From positions 1 to 47,867 of the forward strand of contig NZ_JAPRAQ010000039.1 of NCBI RefSeq assembly GCF_029989365.1: a stretch of 47,867 bases of DNA, in the 5' to 3' direction. The stretch is from Bradyrhizobium sp. Arg816. GTDB lineage: Bacteria; Pseudomonadota; Alphaproteobacteria; Rhizobiales; Xanthobacteraceae. Both the position numbers and the translations under genes were made by a program. Positions within the stretch are counted from its first letter, which is position 1. Every line of letters begins with the position of its first letter. Positions 7,882 through 15,594 of the stretch are shown here, one piece after another. The notes under the pieces are model-generated. The model was not told where the DNA came from and searched no databases. It worked only from the letters and a program-made list of their open reading frames with translations.

Positions 7882-7900
7882 ACGCGTTCGCCCGCCTAAA

Positions 7901-8323
7901 ATGTTCTTGTTCAGACGAAATGGTGCCGGCAGTGCGCGTTTGCGCGCTCTACGTGCGCTCTATCGGAGCTTCATCGAGGAAAACGGGCCGGAAGCGCGTG
8001 CGCGTCGTCTCCTCCGCGAATGGTTGTCTCCGGATCAACGTGCGCAGTTTGACGCCAATGATTATTTCGAAGTCACCGGCTCTCACACCGGCCGACGATA
8101 CCGAATTCATCAGGGCACCATGAGCAATATTTGGGAGCTAGATGAAGAAATGGAAGCCAAGGCGGGGTGGTGTTTCGTTCCTGAACGGCCCCTAGCAGCT
8201 TGCGACGTGATGCTCGCCCAGAAGATTGCGCTTGAAACAGACGAAGCCGCAGTCATCGCGCTTGCAAACCGGGTTTCTCCGAGACTGCCCTCGCGGCCCC
8301 GCACGGGGCGGCGCGCCTATTAG
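7901..8323 (+). CDS. Conserved hypothetical protein of Rhizobiales
   Basis: A 140-residue protein. Residues 20-60 hold ARRLLREWLSPDQRAQFDAN, then YFEVTGSHTGRRYRIHQGT and CFVPERPLAACDVMLAQKIA. This order (LLREWLSP.Q...Y.YFEV.GS.TG..YRI..G) is a known conserved family of unknown function, sometimes near prophage genes. The start at 7901 is chosen because the upstream extension overlaps the previous gene in another frame. Confidence 0.75.
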   Translation: MFLFRRNGAGSARLRALRALYRSFIEENGPEARARRLLREWLSPDQRAQFDANDYFEVTGSHTGRRYRIHQGTMSNIWELDEEMEAKAGWCFVPERPLAACDVMLAQKIALETDEAAVIALANRVSPRLPSRPRTGRRAY

Positions 8324-8329
8324 GGTAGT

Positions 8330-8587
8330 GTGGGTTGGTTGCGTTATCCGCGCAAAAAACGCGAGCACGCGGTTGATAGCAAGACGACGATAACGGCAGA
8401 AGACCATCTTCTGCGCATCGCCAGCTACAAGGACCTTCCAAAAAGTCCTAGGGAGATGGACGAGGCCCAAAGCGGGTTCTGGGAAGACTGCGGTCGCCGT
8501 CGTAGCGTGGAAGCCGCAAGAGACGATGATGCGTACCATTGGCTCGTCGAGCGTGTGAAGGTGGATGAAAGTGAAACTGAGCGGTGA
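8330..8587 (+). CDS. Hypothetical protein
   Basis: An 85-residue acidic protein from a GTG at 8330, 7 bases after the previous stop, so probably in the same transcript. Recognisable blocks are KTTITAEDHLLRIASYKDL and DEAQSGFWEDCGRRRSVEAA. No domain is recognised. The GTG start is the only early one in frame. Confidence 0.5.
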   Translation: MGWLRYPRKKREHAVDSKTTITAEDHLLRIASYKDLPKSPREMDEAQSGFWEDCGRRRSVEAARDDDAYHWLVERVKVDESETER

Positions 8588-8606
8588 TCATCACGCGTGC
8601 TGTGCT

Positions 8607-8840
8607 TTACGACGGATGCTTTAAAAGGGGTGTCTGAGACATTTCCTCGGCTTCTTGTTTTGCCAACACTCTAAGCATTTCGATGCCTATCTCGCCTTCC
8701 TGCGGCGACCTTATGAAGTCGAGCTCGCCCACGGACTGTTCGACGGTTGCGATGACTGCAAGCGCATGGTTGGCCGTCGGCACTTCGGTCTTTAAAACCG
8801 CGACATTGCTTCGCTTCCGAAATCCGATGGTGTAAGTCAT
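8607..8840 (-). CDS. Conserved hypothetical protein
   Basis: A 77-residue protein, MTYTIGFRKRSNVAVLKTEV..., with LDFIRSPQEGEIGIEMLRVL and AKQEAEEM. The strand-helix-strand pattern and the PQEGEIGIE.LRVLA.EEAEEM end are familiar from Bradyrhizobium hypotheticals. It is convergent with the upstream gene cluster. Function unknown. Confidence 0.7.
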   Translation of the reverse strand: MTYTIGFRKRSNVAVLKTEVPTANHALAVIATVEQSVGELDFIRSPQEGEIGIEMLRVLAKQEAEEMSQTPLLKHPS

Positions 8841-9089
8841 CTCTGCTTCCGAAGTTTCGGGACGGTCATGACGTCCACCTGCTGAAAGGGCGGCCCCAGC
8901 CTACGGTGCCCTTTGCTAGCTGGAGCCGCACTTCGAGCAAACGTTGTGATACTGGCCCGAAGCGCGATGCCAATGCTGATCGAGAGCCCGCGTTCCTACT
9001 GAAGATGTGTTGGAGGCAGGCTACCCGGGAATTTAATGTGGCGACGTATCATTTGTTAGCGCGCGAGCGCGCCGAAAGCAGAGGATGGC

Positions 9090-9190
9090 GTCGGTGCGCT
9101 GGACAAGCCGCGCGCTCGCGGCCCCAGCGTCCCCAGCCTCCTTTGTCCCAAAAGCCCCCGGAGACGCGTGGGGCCGTCGCGCGCTGCGTC
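9090..9190. repeat. Long imperfect palindrome, copy 1
   Basis: The arms GCGCGCTCGCGGCCCCAGCG (9110-9129) and CGCGTGGGGCCGTCGCGCGC (9165-9184) can fold into a long stem. The left part is nearly identical to copy 2 at 9365-9452, including GTGCGCTGG.CAAGC.GCGCG. Confidence 0.65.
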
Positions 9191-9364
9191 ACCGATAGAG
9201 CAGTGCAAGGATGATCAATGCGGTGTAGTCATGCCCACCAAGATAATTAGCACGATGAACATTCGCTCGTTCACGGCGGCCGTCGCCGGATGAGAATAGA
9301 CCTGGGGCGGGACGCCTTGAGTACACAAGTGAACAGATGGACAGAGGGTGGTGGAACATGCTCG

Positions 9365-9452
9365 CTTCGGTGCGCTGGGCAAGCGGCGCGCTCGCGGCCC
9401 CAACGTCCGTCCCGCCTCCCGGCCTCCCGGACGTTTGGGGCTGTCGCGCGCT
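9365..9452. repeat. Long imperfect palindrome, copy 2
   Basis: The arms GCGCGCTCGCGGCCCCAACG (9386-9405) and CGTTTGGGGCTGTCGCGCGC (9432-9451) pair over about 20 positions. It shares its arms with copy 1 but has a different loop. Confidence 0.65.
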
Positions 9453-9501
9453 GATCAAGTACGGCGCTGCAAAATGCGCGTGGTTTACCAGGGATAGTCC
9501 G

Positions 9502-9720
9502 ATGCGCGACCTGCTTAGTCCGCGTGAGAAGCGATTATTGAGGCGCTTGGCTGCTGGGAAGACTGACGCGCAGATCGCGGAGCGGCTCGGCGGCACCGCC
9601 AAGCAAGTGTCAGAGCAGAGAGCCCGGCTCCTTGCGCGATTGCAGATCAATTCGCCCGAAGAGATCGCCGATGCAGCAGAGCGGTGGGCGAGCTGGCCGG
9701 GCTATCGAGGCATCACATAG
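9502..9720 (+). CDS. LuxR-type helix-turn-helix protein without a sensor domain
   Basis: A 72-residue protein starting MRDLLSPREKRLLRRLAAGK. It carries a four-helix LuxR/FixJ-type DNA-binding domain: LSPRE, AAGKTDAQIAERLGGTAKQV and a recognition region SEQRARLLARLQI. There is no receiver or ligand domain, as in GerE-like single-domain regulators. The start at 9502 fits the domain; a longer in-frame extension from 9337 runs through the palindromic repeat and is unlikely. Target unknown. Confidence 0.75.
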   Translation: MRDLLSPREKRLLRRLAAGKTDAQIAERLGGTAKQVSEQRARLLARLQINSPEEIADAAERWASWPGYRGIT

Positions 9721-9746
9721 ATCGCCCACGAAACCAAAGCACAGGG

Positions 9747-9881
9747 TTACGGGTCGCGGAGGTCGTCAATCTCCTCGTGCCGAAGCGCCTTTCGCTTTTT
9801 CTTCTGCTCGATGAACCACAACCACGCAAAACCGATAGCGGTGAGCACCATCGCGTAAAAAAGGATCTCATCAATCGCCAT
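9747..9881 (-). CDS. Tiny single-pass membrane protein
   Basis: A 44-residue protein, MAIDEILFYAMVLTAIGFAW..., with one membrane segment (residues 5-24) followed by a basic EQKKKRKALRHEE tail, so the C-terminus should be cytoplasmic. It ends 27 bases past the stop of the convergent LuxR-type gene. No family is recognised. Confidence 0.55.
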   Translation of the reverse strand: MAIDEILFYAMVLTAIGFAWLWFIEQKKKRKALRHEEIDDLRDP

Positions 9882-9930
9882 CCGAGGCCCCGGATCACAA
9901 CAATGCTTTTCGTTTTCACACTCGGTCACA

Positions 9931-10050
9931 TCAAGCGCGGATTACACGATAGCTGAGGCTGCGGTTAGAACACGCCCCAAAAAGCGCCACCGCACCCAGC
10001 ATCGCCAGTACGACCAGCACGATGAAAAGATGATCTTCCCACCATCCCAC
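9931..10050 (-). CDS. Tiny single-pass membrane protein next to an Fnr-type box
   Basis: A 39-residue frame from GTG 10050: a WWEDHL start, then a membrane segment IVLVVLAMLGAVALFGA and a short tail. A perfect Fnr-type box (10085-10098) lies just upstream, centred about 42 bases before the GTG. If the box sits at the usual -41.5, transcription would begin almost at the start codon, so the true start or box role needs care. Similar sequence surrounds the second box at 10728. Confidence 0.45.
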   Translation of the reverse strand: MGWWEDHLFIVLVVLAMLGAVALFGACSNRSLSYRVIRA

Positions 10051-10084
10051 GACTTGACGGATGCGCCGGTCGCCAGCGCCACCG

Positions 10085-10098
10085 TTGATTTAGATCAA
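10085..10098. promoter_or_regulatory. Fnr/FixK-type box 1
   Basis: TTGATTTAGATCAA, a match in every fixed position to TTGAT-N4-ATCAA. The minus-strand reading, followed by CAACGG, is shared with box 2, which suggests both control minus-strand transcripts. Confidence 0.7.
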
Positions 10099-10203
10099 AA
10101 GGATAAACCCAGTTAAGTCTTGATAGTCGAAAGGTTGCGGCTGATGCTGCTGGTCAACACCTTCGCGGTGCGAGCTGTCTAACGCAGGCAAGCTGTTTGC
10201 CTA

Positions 10204-10356
10204 ATGAGGCTGAGGGTGCAAGGCAGGTCGGCATTGAACCAGAGTGGTGGCTGCCTCGGAGCAGTGGTGGTGTCGGTGATGCTTCTGGGATCGCTCATCG
10301 CGCTGTGGTTTTTTTACCAGACACCGGCCGCCCCCCGAGCATCGACAGCACGATGA
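10204..10356 (+). CDS. Small single-pass membrane protein
   Basis: A 50-residue frame, MRLRVQGRSALNQSGGCLGA..., with a membrane segment VVVSVMLLGSLIALWFFYQ and a Pro/Ala tail. A piece of a relative (GRTALDQSGCLGSALVLLA) occurs near 17872-17930, just before another DUF6894 gene, so this small gene and DUF6894 tend to sit together. Function unknown. Confidence 0.5.
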   Translation: MRLRVQGRSALNQSGGCLGAVVVSVMLLGSLIALWFFYQTPAAPRASTAR

Positions 10357-10377
10357 AGCCGCCAACTAAGCCAAGGC

Positions 10378-10608
10378 TTACGTTCGCTTCTCGGCATTAA
10401 TACGCAGGACATAGAGCGTGTTTCGGGACTCGTCCACGACTTCCATCCGCCATTCGCGGTGGGGTGTGAGCTTCCCGCCGAGGCATTGGAGCATCTGCCC
10501 AGCCGTTACCGTGGCTTCAGACCAAGCGGCGTGCTCGTCAGGTAGCTCATAGCCTTCGCGGTCGAGTTCGCGGCGTTTGTGGGTGACGTGGAAGAAATAG
10601 CGCGGCAT
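10378..10608 (-). CDS. DUF6894 protein, intact
   Basis: A 76-residue protein: MPRYFFHVTHKRRELDREGY, then ELPDEHAAWSEATVTAGQML and EWRMEVVDESRNTLYVLRI. It is complete and over 80 percent identical by eye to the copy at 17980-18210, whose flanks are also similar (GGATTCTGACGC before the ATG). DUF6894 proteins are small, soluble and of unknown function. An Fnr-type box lies 120 bases upstream at 10728 on the same strand. Confidence 0.9.
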   Translation of the reverse strand: MPRYFFHVTHKRRELDREGYELPDEHAAWSEATVTAGQMLQCLGGKLTPHREWRMEVVDESRNTLYVLRINAEKRT

Positions 10609-10727
10609 GCGTCAGAATCCTACAGAGCCGGCTGTTCCACAACAGCCAGCGCGAAGGGCTAATTGCCAGTGCGATCAGCGCGATGAAACTTCCGACCCCA
10701 TGACTCACGGTCGCGCGGGTCCCGCCG

Positions 10728-10741
10728 TTGATTTAAATCAA
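10728..10741. promoter_or_regulatory. Fnr/FixK-type box 2
   Basis: TTGATTTAAATCAA, a perfect 14-bp palindrome fitting TTGAT-N4-ATCAA. Read on the minus strand it is followed by CAACGG and a GACCG sequence as at box 1. It stands 120 bases before the DUF6894 gene at 10378-10608. A short membrane-like frame (FIALIALAISPSRWLLW) lies in between. Confidence 0.7.
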
Positions 10742-11262
10742 GAGCGGGCCGTGACGCGGCGTCGCATGAAGGCGGTGGCCACGCGCGTTTCTCGCAACCG
10801 GTTCCAATATTAGCCCAGTTCTTGGAATCGTCGGCGAACACTGCGGATGCAGGCGCGGAGCCGTTGTCCTAATTGACGGAACCGGCTCCCTTTGTCACGT
10901 TGATGATGCTGATGAGCCTCCATGCTCTCCAGCACTCCAAGGAACGCAACGTCGACTACCCCAAAGGCCCCGCTTGGCGGGGCCTTTTTTCGTTCTCTGG
11001 TCGCTCGCTAGGAACGTCCCTGCGGTGTAAGGTTTTTCCCAAGCCCCACACAAGAAGGCATCGACCGTCAACTTGCCCCAGCGCGTCCGGTGACACGGCG
11101 CTGGGGCGCTCCTCTTTAGGGCACCCGCAATCACCCGTGTTGCGCCCCCTTGAAGATCGGGAATAACCGGCAATGCGTGCTGATTCGGCTGTGCCGAACG
11201 GCCTCAGCATCCGGTGCCAGCGCCGGCGATGCGCGAGGCCGTTTCGTTGTGTGGCGCGCTTA
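10742..11262. other. Stretch without a supported gene, containing terminator hairpins
   Basis: No open frame is convincing. It holds the terminator at 10963-10990 and an inverted repeat GCCCCAGCGC / GCGCTGGGGC around 11073-11109. Because a strong plus-strand terminator ends a region with no gene, a small untranslated RNA between about 10745 and 10990 is possible but unproven. Confidence 0.5.
10963..10990 (+). terminator. Rho-independent terminator on the plus strand
   Basis: A perfect 11-bp stem AAAGGCCCCGC (10963-10973) with GCGGGGCCTTT (10977-10987), a 3-base loop and a run of six T in total. It has the form of a strong intrinsic terminator, yet no plus-strand gene ends just before it. Confidence 0.85.
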
Positions 11263-11304
11263 GAAAAGCAAAAACGCCGCCCGCTTAAATCTACCGCGGG
11301 CGGC
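11263..11304 (-). terminator. Rho-independent terminator for the gene at 11441-11632
   Basis: The stem GCCGCCCGC (11276-11284) pairs with GCGGGCGGC (11296-11304). On the minus strand it is followed by GTTTTTGCTTTTC. It lies 137 bases beyond the stop of the minus-strand gene. Confidence 0.75.
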
Positions 11305-11440
11305 GGCTTCCAGCCCCGGGAGGAATCAGCAAAATCCCGGATGTCCATTAAGAGGTGGGCGGCGAAAAGGTTCAGTCGCACGGGGGGCGCGTTTGTGGGG
11401 ACGGCGGATTTGGGAGGGGCTTGCCTCAAGATGGCGGACG

Positions 11441-11632
11441 TCATTCGCGACTGCGCACGGGGGCATAGCGCTTCGTCTTGGCAGCGCTCTCAATGTTGTA
11501 GTTTTCGGCCTCTGCGGGAGTTTCGAACGGCACGGCTACGATTTTGTCGTTCGGCGAAATCATCACGGCTAGGTACGGGAGCCCCAGTTGGGGCGGATTG
11601 TAAACAACGAAAGTTATGCCTGACATTTTCAT
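11441..11632 (-). CDS. Hypothetical protein
   Basis: A 63-residue protein, MKMSGITFVVYNPPQLGLPY..., with alternating strands and a C-terminal helix (FETPAEAENYNIESAAKTK). It may start at the second Met. It resembles short Bradyrhizobium proteins with a query-like beta fold, but no family is assigned. A terminator follows on the same strand. Confidence 0.6.
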   Translation of the reverse strand: MKMSGITFVVYNPPQLGLPYLAVMISPNDKIVAVPFETPAEAENYNIESAAKTKRYAPVRSRE

Positions 11633-12110
11633 GGATCTCGCATCCGAGGCAACTGAGGCTTAACGCTTATCTTCCACGCGAAGCGATCCTCGCGCTATTG
11701 CCCACGCGGCCGCATTCCTAGATCAGGGTGAAGGAACTCTTGCGAGACCTTTCGTCGCGCGATTGCGCCTACCCACCCGACCCAGCCGCGCAGTGGGGCT
11801 CGGGATGAGCCAGGGCTTGAGGTTACCTTCGACGAGGCTCAAGGCGCTGGGAAAACTTGGCAAAAGCCGCGATGTTCCTGGGGCCAGCCAGGGCGCAATT
11901 AACAGCGAATTGCAGCGCTGTGGATCAATACCTGGATTCGTAAGACAGGCTTCCAGCACACCCCACTATGGGGGACAGAGGGAAGTAGCTATCAAAGGTG
12001 TAGGTATAGGTGCTTGAGCCGAGCTTAAGCAAAGCAAAACGATGGCCGGGCCTACGCGTGTACTCATTACCGTGCTTGCGCGTAACGAGAGGGCCTACTT
12101 AGGTGCGCCA
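11633..12110. other. Stretch without a supported gene
   Basis: No open frame stands out on either strand. A plus-strand run near 11811-11870 (GLEVTFDEAQGAGKTWQKP) looks like the end of some protein but has no start and soon stops. Confidence 0.45.
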
Positions 12111-13115
12111 TCAGATCAAAGTTCCCCAAGAAAGCACCAATAAAAATGCACCCGGTGCGCGCACCCAAGCTCGGATAACTTTGTTGGCAGCCTTCAGAAC
12201 CGAGGGCCGCAGGATTTGAATTGCATCGCGGATCGTTGCGCGAAATGGCTGGCGGCCGATCCGCCCGCGCAGTCGAGCAACCCGCAACGCACGCACGACC
12301 GTTTCAGGATCAGGAAGTCCTCTTTTGTCTTCCAGAAGACTCCAGGTGAGGCGCTTGAGATCGAATGTCTCTTGGTCAATTTGGGTGAACGATCCGGATG
12401 CCGTAATGCTGGCGTGGTCGGTCATGTCGTAAAAGATGAGACCATCGTCTATCGCCACCATGTCGCCATGACAGGCGAGATCAACGAAGAACAGTTGGTC
12501 CACCCCCCAACTTATCGACCGGTAGTTTCTCATCAGGCAGCCAGCTTTGACGACCGTGCTGTTGACCAGCAGCGTCGACGGAACCATCCAAAGCAACCGG
12601 GTCTTGCCCACCAAATAGAGATCCATCAGGCACTGCTGACTCGAATACAGGTAAACCTCGCCTCCTCGCCGGTACCTTATGCCCTTGTCGTGGACCGAAT
12701 GGCATGTGGACGTCATGAATGCCGCCGCGGGATAGGTCATCGCGAGTCCCGCGAAAGTCGTGAGCGCCCCCGGCACGAGCCAGTCGTCATCATGCAACAA
12801 CTTGATCCAGTGCCCCCGGCACGCAAGCATCGCATTGTTCGTGTTCTGGACCTGACCACGGCCTCTGCGGTTCTCGATGACGCGGATGCGCGGCTCCGTG
12901 CTGGCATAATTGGACAGGATGCGCCAACTCGGACCCGCTGGCCCTTCGTCGTCGCTGATCACCATTTCCCAATCGGCGAAGTCCTGCTGCAGCACACTTT
13001 CTATCGCACGGCGCAACATATCGGGACGGCGTAAGGTTGGTATCGCGACCGAAATGAATGGCCGGAGTCCCGAACCTTTGGACTTGCCGCGTCGGTTGGC
13101 CTGTAACGGGTCCAT
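12111..13115 (-). CDS. Family 2 glycosyltransferase
   Basis: A 334-residue GT-A fold enzyme. It has ISVAIPTLRRPDMLRRAIES at residues 21-40, an acidic pair D55-D56 in VISDDEG, and the metal and nucleotide-sugar motif HDDDW (D109-D111). Its C-terminal third has an aromatic and Trp-rich acceptor region and no membrane helix. It should transfer a sugar from a nucleotide donor; the acceptor is unknown. The start at 13115 is chosen because GAGGG stands just upstream; earlier in-frame Met residues add an unconserved tail. It is not in a visible polysaccharide cluster. Confidence 0.85.
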   Translation of the reverse strand: MDPLQANRRGKSKGSGLRPFISVAIPTLRRPDMLRRAIESVLQQDFADWEMVISDDEGPAGPSWRILSNYASTEPRIRVIENRRGRGQVQNTNNAMLACRGHWIKLLHDDDWLVPGALTTFAGLAMTYPAAAFMTSTCHSVHDKGIRYRRGGEVYLYSSQQCLMDLYLVGKTRLLWMVPSTLLVNSTVVKAGCLMRNYRSISWGVDQLFFVDLACHGDMVAIDDGLIFYDMTDHASITASGSFTQIDQETFDLKRLTWSLLEDKRGLPDPETVVRALRVARLRGRIGRQPFRATIRDAIQILRPSVLKAANKVIRAWVRAPGAFLLVLSWGTLI

Positions 13116-13589
13116 TGGTAGTCCCTCATCCATCGAAGCGGCTGCCGCAAGTCGCATCCGCGTCGGCGCGCAAGCCTGTTCGCAGACACGATGAGCGTTT
13201 GGAAAAGAGCAAGCCGGGTTGGCGAAATGCTGAGCAGTGAAGCGAGTGCGGTCATCCTCCCTTCGCATGACATCAGCACCACAGCCCGCGATGTTTTGAA
13301 GCAGCGTCCTATCGCGAGGAAAAGCTGGCAATCCGCGCATTGATTGCAGAAATCCGAACTGCTTCAAATCCCCCGCAGCGCGCCAATTCGTTGAAAGCTA
13401 GCGGAATCGAACCGGGAACAGAATATTCGCAGCCGCGAAGCGACCTCCCCTGCGCATTTTCCGATCCAGCGATATCGGGAAAACGCGGCATTCTCTGAGG
13501 GCCGCTGAGACGCGCGGCCGTTCAGCTGACTCGAGGAACGGCGAATGGCGCAGCGTGTTGTTCCGGAAGCAGCCAAGGAGGGACTGACC

Positions 13590-13823
13590 ATGGAACCTCT
13601 AGGAAAGAGCGAAATCTATCTGCTCGCCATTTCGGCAATGGTCGTGATTGTGGCCTGCGTCGGGGCCTTCTCAGTTTGGGATGCAATGGGGGTCGAGATC
13701 GGCAAGCACGGCTGGATCACGCTCGGCCTCGGCGCATTTTTCTCGTTGCTCGTCGGGTGCTGCCTAATGGTGCCTATGTTCCTTAGCAGCCCCAGCGGTC
13801 ACGATGACAGGGACGGTCCCTAG
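13590..13823 (+). CDS. Small two-pass membrane protein
   Basis: A 77-residue protein with two membrane segments, IYLLAISAMVVIVACVGAF and ITLGLGAFFSLLVGCCLMV, joined by a short charged loop. It resembles small cbb3-oxidase-neighbourhood proteins of Bradyrhizobium in layout, but no family is assigned. AAGGAGGGA lies 7 bases before the ATG at 13590, deciding the start. Confidence 0.75.
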   Translation: MEPLGKSEIYLLAISAMVVIVACVGAFSVWDAMGVEIGKHGWITLGLGAFFSLLVGCCLMVPMFLSSPSGHDDRDGP

Positions 13824-14127
13824 AGGTAGCGAGCGCCTGCTCGGGTGCCGCCGGCGAAACGGTCCCGAGCATGGTCCCGGTCCGTCGAGTACTGGGGCCG
13901 CAATTGCCCAAGAGCACCCGAGGGCGAATATTCGCAGATGGGCAGCAGGCGACATCACCGCCCCGCGATACCGGACCCCAAGGGGCTCAATACTAGCAGA
14001 AAATGAAGTGGAGAAGGTAGATCAAGTAGCCGACCACGAGGGCTCTCCCGCGGCCACTGACAACAACAGAATAAGAGTTCGTCATCATACATTGGTGGCC
14101 TAATGGCGAAAATTACCCAGTCGTCGA
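13824..14127. other. Stretch without a supported gene
   Basis: No convincing gene, repeat or hairpin was seen here. Confidence 0.4.
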
Positions 14128-14420
14128 TCAATGATTAGGCGACGTCGAGAAACCTTGCTCGACGAAGCCTTTGGCGAGGGCTTGATAGATGCCCTCATCG
14201 CAGACGTCCGCGAGGTTGCATGCGATCAGTGCAGTCGCCATTAAGGGAACGACCATGCCATGATTGTCGGTCATCTCGGTGACGATCACGAATGCGGTGA
14301 TCGGCGCTTGCACCACTCCAGCGAAATGCGAGACGATTCATGGCCTGATCGGCTCAGTGCCAAGAAGCAGACCTCACGGCAAGGTCAGCGGAGCGCCACT
14401 TCCGACGCCCAATGCAACAA
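14128..14420 (-). pseudogene. ClC-type chloride channel, C-terminal remnant
   Basis: The minus strand encodes GSGAPLTLP, GLLLGTEPIRP, IVSHFAGVVQAPITAFVIV and TEMTDNHGMVVPLMATALIA, then EGIYQALAKGFVEQ. This is the C-terminal membrane part of a ClC chloride/proton antiporter. Two in-frame stop codons (after LTLP and after PIRP) and the missing N-terminal three quarters make it a dead remnant. It directly follows the hydrolase gene. Confidence 0.8.
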
Positions 14421-14426
14421 GAAAGC

Positions 14427-15386
14427 CTATGCGGTCCTCACCGGTGCGGTGGGCGCCAGCGCCGCCACGGCATTCGCTATTCCCGCCGCATCTGCATAGG
14501 TAACCATGTGACCGGCATCCTCAACCAGATGAAGCAGGGAGCGGGGCAACGCCGCGTGGAGGCGGCGCGACTGGTCGGCCTCGATGAGCCGGTCAGCCTT
14601 TCCATGCACGATCCTTACCGGACACCGGATACCCCGATATTGAAGCCGCAACTGCGCAGCAGCTGGAATAAGGAACGCGCTCTCCTCGGCGGCCGCCCTC
14701 AACTGCTTGGGTCGGAGAGCCAACGAGATTGGAAATTCGTTCTTGAATTCCGGCGGAACAGCGCGCGGCGCGAACAGCGTGCGCATCAGCTTCGGCATAA
14801 TGGCCCACGATATGATCGGCGAGATCGTGTAGCGCATCAGATCGCCGAGCAGTGGCAATGCTGGACCCGACATGAGCCAAAAGTCCATCCGAGAGGTTGG
14901 AAAATAATAGCCGGACACAAGCACGAGCCCGCTCACGGCATCGCTGCTTCGCAGCGCTAGCGCGATCGCCACCAGCGTTCCCCAGGAGTGGCCGAGCACC
15001 ACGGGTTTGCGCACTCCAAGCTGATCAAGAGCCTTAGCGAACAAGGAAGCTTGCGTTGTGGGCGTCCAGATGCGCGTCCGCGGACGGTCGCTGTAGCCAA
15101 ACCCGGGCCGGTCGAAGCAAATGACGCGATACTTGTGCGCCAGGCGGTCGACCAGACCGCTTAGGACGAGATCCTGAATCATGGTGCCATTCCCGTGGAA
15201 CAGGACCACGCAAGGCGCGCCGGCATCACCGCGTTCGATATAGTGCAGGCGCACTCCGTCGCACTCGATGAAGACGCCGATTGGCGGATTTTTTCGCTCC
15301 GCGGCCACCTGAAACGTGATATTGCCGAGTATCAGAATGACAAGTCCGGCTAAAACGATCAGCAGGACGGTTTCAGTTGTGGACAT
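14427..15386 (-). CDS. Alpha/beta hydrolase with an N-terminal membrane anchor
   Basis: A 319-residue protein. Residues 7-24 form a membrane segment. The hydrolase fold then shows HGNGT at the oxyanion position, nucleophile Ser134 in GHSWG, Asp265 in HGKADRL and His293 in DAGHM, so the triad is complete. The insert around residues 160-215 forms a hydrophobic cap. It should act on an ester, epoxide or related substrate, which cannot be told from sequence. It is probably tethered to the inner membrane. It is a single gene, transcribed towards the ClC remnant. Confidence 0.85.
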   Translation of the reverse strand: MSTTETVLLIVLAGLVILILGNITFQVAAERKNPPIGVFIECDGVRLHYIERGDAGAPCVVLFHGNGTMIQDLVLSGLVDRLAHKYRVICFDRPGFGYSDRPRTRIWTPTTQASLFAKALDQLGVRKPVVLGHSWGTLVAIALALRSSDAVSGLVLVSGYYFPTSRMDFWLMSGPALPLLGDLMRYTISPIISWAIMPKLMRTLFAPRAVPPEFKNEFPISLALRPKQLRAAAEESAFLIPAAAQLRLQYRGIRCPVRIVHGKADRLIEADQSRRLHAALPRSLLHLVEDAGHMVTYADAAGIANAVAALAPTAPVRTA

Positions 15387-15594
15387 TGGTCAATCCTTAG
15401 ATCGTCTGCGCTGGCGCGCTACATCGAATGGGCGGAATAACCGAGGACCCTTGCTCGAAAAGCCGACATTCGCACCGAGAGCTCACTTGGTCGCGCGCAA
15501 GCTCACGTCGAAGCGAATAGCCCTTCAGCCGACAAGCAAACCACGTGCGCGATCCGCTTGCGTCCGTCTTTTGCCTCAGCGGCGCCGCTTGCCG

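Larger units (their letters stand above)
8841..9501. other. Gene-poor stretch with two palindromic repeats
   Basis: No convincing gene. The repeats at 9090-9190 and 9365-9452 are its main content. A minus-strand fragment near 9218-9300 (NERMFIVLIILVGM) may be the end of a small membrane protein, but no start or family could be assigned. Confidence 0.5.

Noticed and set aside
10956..11444. A 162-codon minus-strand frame
   Set aside because: It runs through two terminator hairpins and has no recognised pattern.
12216..13034. A 272-codon plus-strand frame
   Set aside because: Antisense to the glycosyltransferase gene, without recognisable protein pattern.
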